NCBI RefSeq assembly: GCF_018127925.1
Contig: NZ_CP072348.1
Location: forward strand, 255,501-319,500
Length of the DNA stretch: 64,000 nt
From: Prevotella melaninogenica
GTDB lineage: Bacteria; Bacteroidota; Bacteroidia; Bacteroidales; Bacteroidaceae
Direction of reading: 5' to 3'
Of the stretch, positions 62,814 through 64,000 are shown one piece after another; within the stretch, counting starts at the first letter, position 1; every line of letters starts with the position of its first letter. Under the pieces are notes generated by a model, which was given only the letters and a program-made list of their open reading frames with translations, was not told the origin of the DNA and did not search any database. Both the position numbers and the translations under genes were made by a program.

Positions 62814-62953
62814 TCTATTAACTTTGCATGAAAGACCATACTGCAAGATATAGGGAGGTATGTTTCCTAAGATAGTTTTCTATCAATATAGGACTTATAA
62901 CCTCAGTATTCTTGCCTCTATATATGGTTTATCTTTTATGCAAAGTTAATAAA
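62814..62953. promoter_or_regulatory. Facing promoters in a 22-bp inverted repeat
   Basis: TCTATTAACTTTGCATGAAAGA (62814-62835) and its near-complement at 62932-62953 each contain TAACTTTG, pointing towards one another: plus strand 62819-62826 for holA, minus strand 62941-62948 for the HSDR_N gene. The two transcripts would overlap in antisense over about 100 bp. Confidence 0.6.
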
Positions 62954-62960
62954 AAAGTAA

Positions 62961-63986
62961 ATGCCAGCAAAGCAAGGACCAACATTTCAGAGTATTATGC
63001 AGGATCTGAAGAATAAGAAGTTTGCTCCCATCTATATGCTGATGGGGGAAGAGTCTTATTATATCGATCAGATTTCTGGCTATATAGCAGAGCATGTTCT
63101 TTCTCCAGAAGAACGAGATTTTAATCAGACTATCTGTTTTGGATCAGATGTTACAGCTGTACAGGTAGCTGATATGGCACGACGTTATCCTATGATGGCG
63201 GAGTATCAGGTGATAATAGTCAAAGAGGCGCAGAATATTCGTTCCTTGGAAGCATTGGAGAAGTATCTCAAAAATCCCGTAAAATCAACCATCCTTGTAT
63301 GGTGTCATAAAAACGGGAAAATTGACGCACGTAAAAAAGCTGTAGGATTGGCACAGGCTGTCGGTGTCGTTTTTGAGAGTAAGAAGTTGCGCGACTATCA
63401 GCTACCTGATTTTATCCAAAGTTATTTGAAGGAGAGAAAAGTTAGTATCGACCCAAAGGCCTGTCAGATAATAGCTGATCATATTGGTGCGGATTTAAGT
63501 CGCCTCACTTCTGAGTTGGATAAGGTGCTTATCTCTCTTCCTGCAGATAATCTTCGTGTCACCCCAGAAGTTGTGGAGAAGGAGATAGGTGTCAGTAAAG
63601 ACTTCAATGCATTTGAACTTAGAAATGCGGTTGTACAGAAGGATTGTTTTAAAGCAAATCAGATTGTGAAATATTTTGACAATAATCCAAAAGCTGGTTC
63701 TCTTTATTCTTTCCTTCCATTACTCTTTTCTTATTTCCAAAGTTTGATGATAGTTCATTATTCTCCTCGAAAAAATACGGAACAAGATATCGCCGCTGCT
63801 TTAGATTTGCGTAATACATGGGGAGCTAAAGATTTTGTAATAGGGCAAAAGAATTATTCTGCTCGTAAAACGATGGACATAATTTCTAAGATTCGAGACA
63901 TCGATGGAAAGAGTAAAGGATTAGATAATCCTAATACTGGTACAGGAGATTTGATGAAAGAGCTAATTTTCTACATACTTCACTAA
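62961..63986 (+). CDS. holA: DNA polymerase III subunit delta (HolA)
   Basis: A 341-residue clamp-loader subunit that opens the beta clamp. It follows the HolA layout: KFAPIYMLMGEESYYIDQI at about 20-38 in the degenerate AAA+ domain (no working Walker A), then EEQ-like central parts, SRLTSELDKVLI near 185-196, and a C-terminal helical collar domain (FELRNAVVQKD onward). It works with DnaX, which is encoded at 32396 on the same strand but far away. Its leader of about 130 nt starts at a -7 box at 62819. Confidence 0.92.
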   Translation: MPAKQGPTFQSIMQDLKNKKFAPIYMLMGEESYYIDQISGYIAEHVLSPEERDFNQTICFGSDVTAVQVADMARRYPMMAEYQVIIVKEAQNIRSLEALEKYLKNPVKSTILVWCHKNGKIDARKKAVGLAQAVGVVFESKKLRDYQLPDFIQSYLKERKVSIDPKACQIIADHIGADLSRLTSELDKVLISLPADNLRVTPEVVEKEIGVSKDFNAFELRNAVVQKDCFKANQIVKYFDNNPKAGSLYSFLPLLFSYFQSLMIVHYSPRKNTEQDIAAALDLRNTWGAKDFVIGQKNYSARKTMDIISKIRDIDGKSKGLDNPNTGTGDLMKELIFYILH

Positions 63987-64000
63987 AAAATAGAAGGATT

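Overview
The window looks like a chromosomal segment of a Prevotella-type Bacteroidales genome. The reasons are the many Bacteroidetes -7 boxes (TAnnTTTG) in front of genes, a tmRNA whose tag reads GENNYALAA, and family-typical genes (LptD-like OstA protein, DUF4369 lipoprotein, stand-alone MetH activation domain, CD225/DUF2752/TM2 trio, small acidic proteins). I do not assign a species.

Most of the window is housekeeping: a Ca2+/Na+ antiporter; a queuosine block (preQ1-I riboswitch, YhhQ transporter, QueF); tmRNA and Mfd; an M20 dipeptidase; a minus-strand pyrC - MetH activation domain - phosphoesterase - plsC - GT2 operon; divIC and dnaX diverging from each other; lptD; two PLP enzymes plus a nitroreductase; Nif3 with a zinc-ribbon protein; a CPA2 antiporter; pepT; a DAACS symporter; tRNA-Arg(CCG) with decayed tandem copies beside it; asnA; aguB/aguA; a CD225-DUF2752-TM2 cluster; cyclophilin, DjlA-like, HSDR_N and holA.

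The striking part is a paralogous cassette present four times: A (about 1385-4731, +), B (about 8069-11468, -), C (about 19404-22840, +) and D (about 40510-44049, -). A and B converge on each other, as do C and D. Each cassette has, in order: a TACCTTTG promoter; a GTG-started leader ORF of 45-52 codons containing an (AC)n microsatellite of 16, 12, 16 or 9 units; a terminator-like hairpin in a 5' leader of about 500 nt; a 68-70 aa acidic protein ending WED; a ~522 aa fimbrillin-like lipoprotein; a GC-rich 8-bp-stem/4-nt-loop hairpin; an array of AT-rich palindromes; and an HU-family DNA-binding protein. B, C and D then carry GTTCGCGAAC palindromes and a shared 3' element.

The last ~59 codons of the four lipoproteins vary in a very particular way: codons keep their third base (usually C) while the first two bases differ, and constant YW, SS, VG and R positions are identical even at silent sites. 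This is the footprint expected of a diversity-generating retroelement (DGR) variable region made from AAC codons in a template. No reverse transcriptase or template repeat is in the window, so a trans-acting element elsewhere in the genome is predicted, not shown. Together the cassettes suggest a surface-display family with two layers of variation: expression (repeat plus attenuator) and binding face (variable C-terminus).
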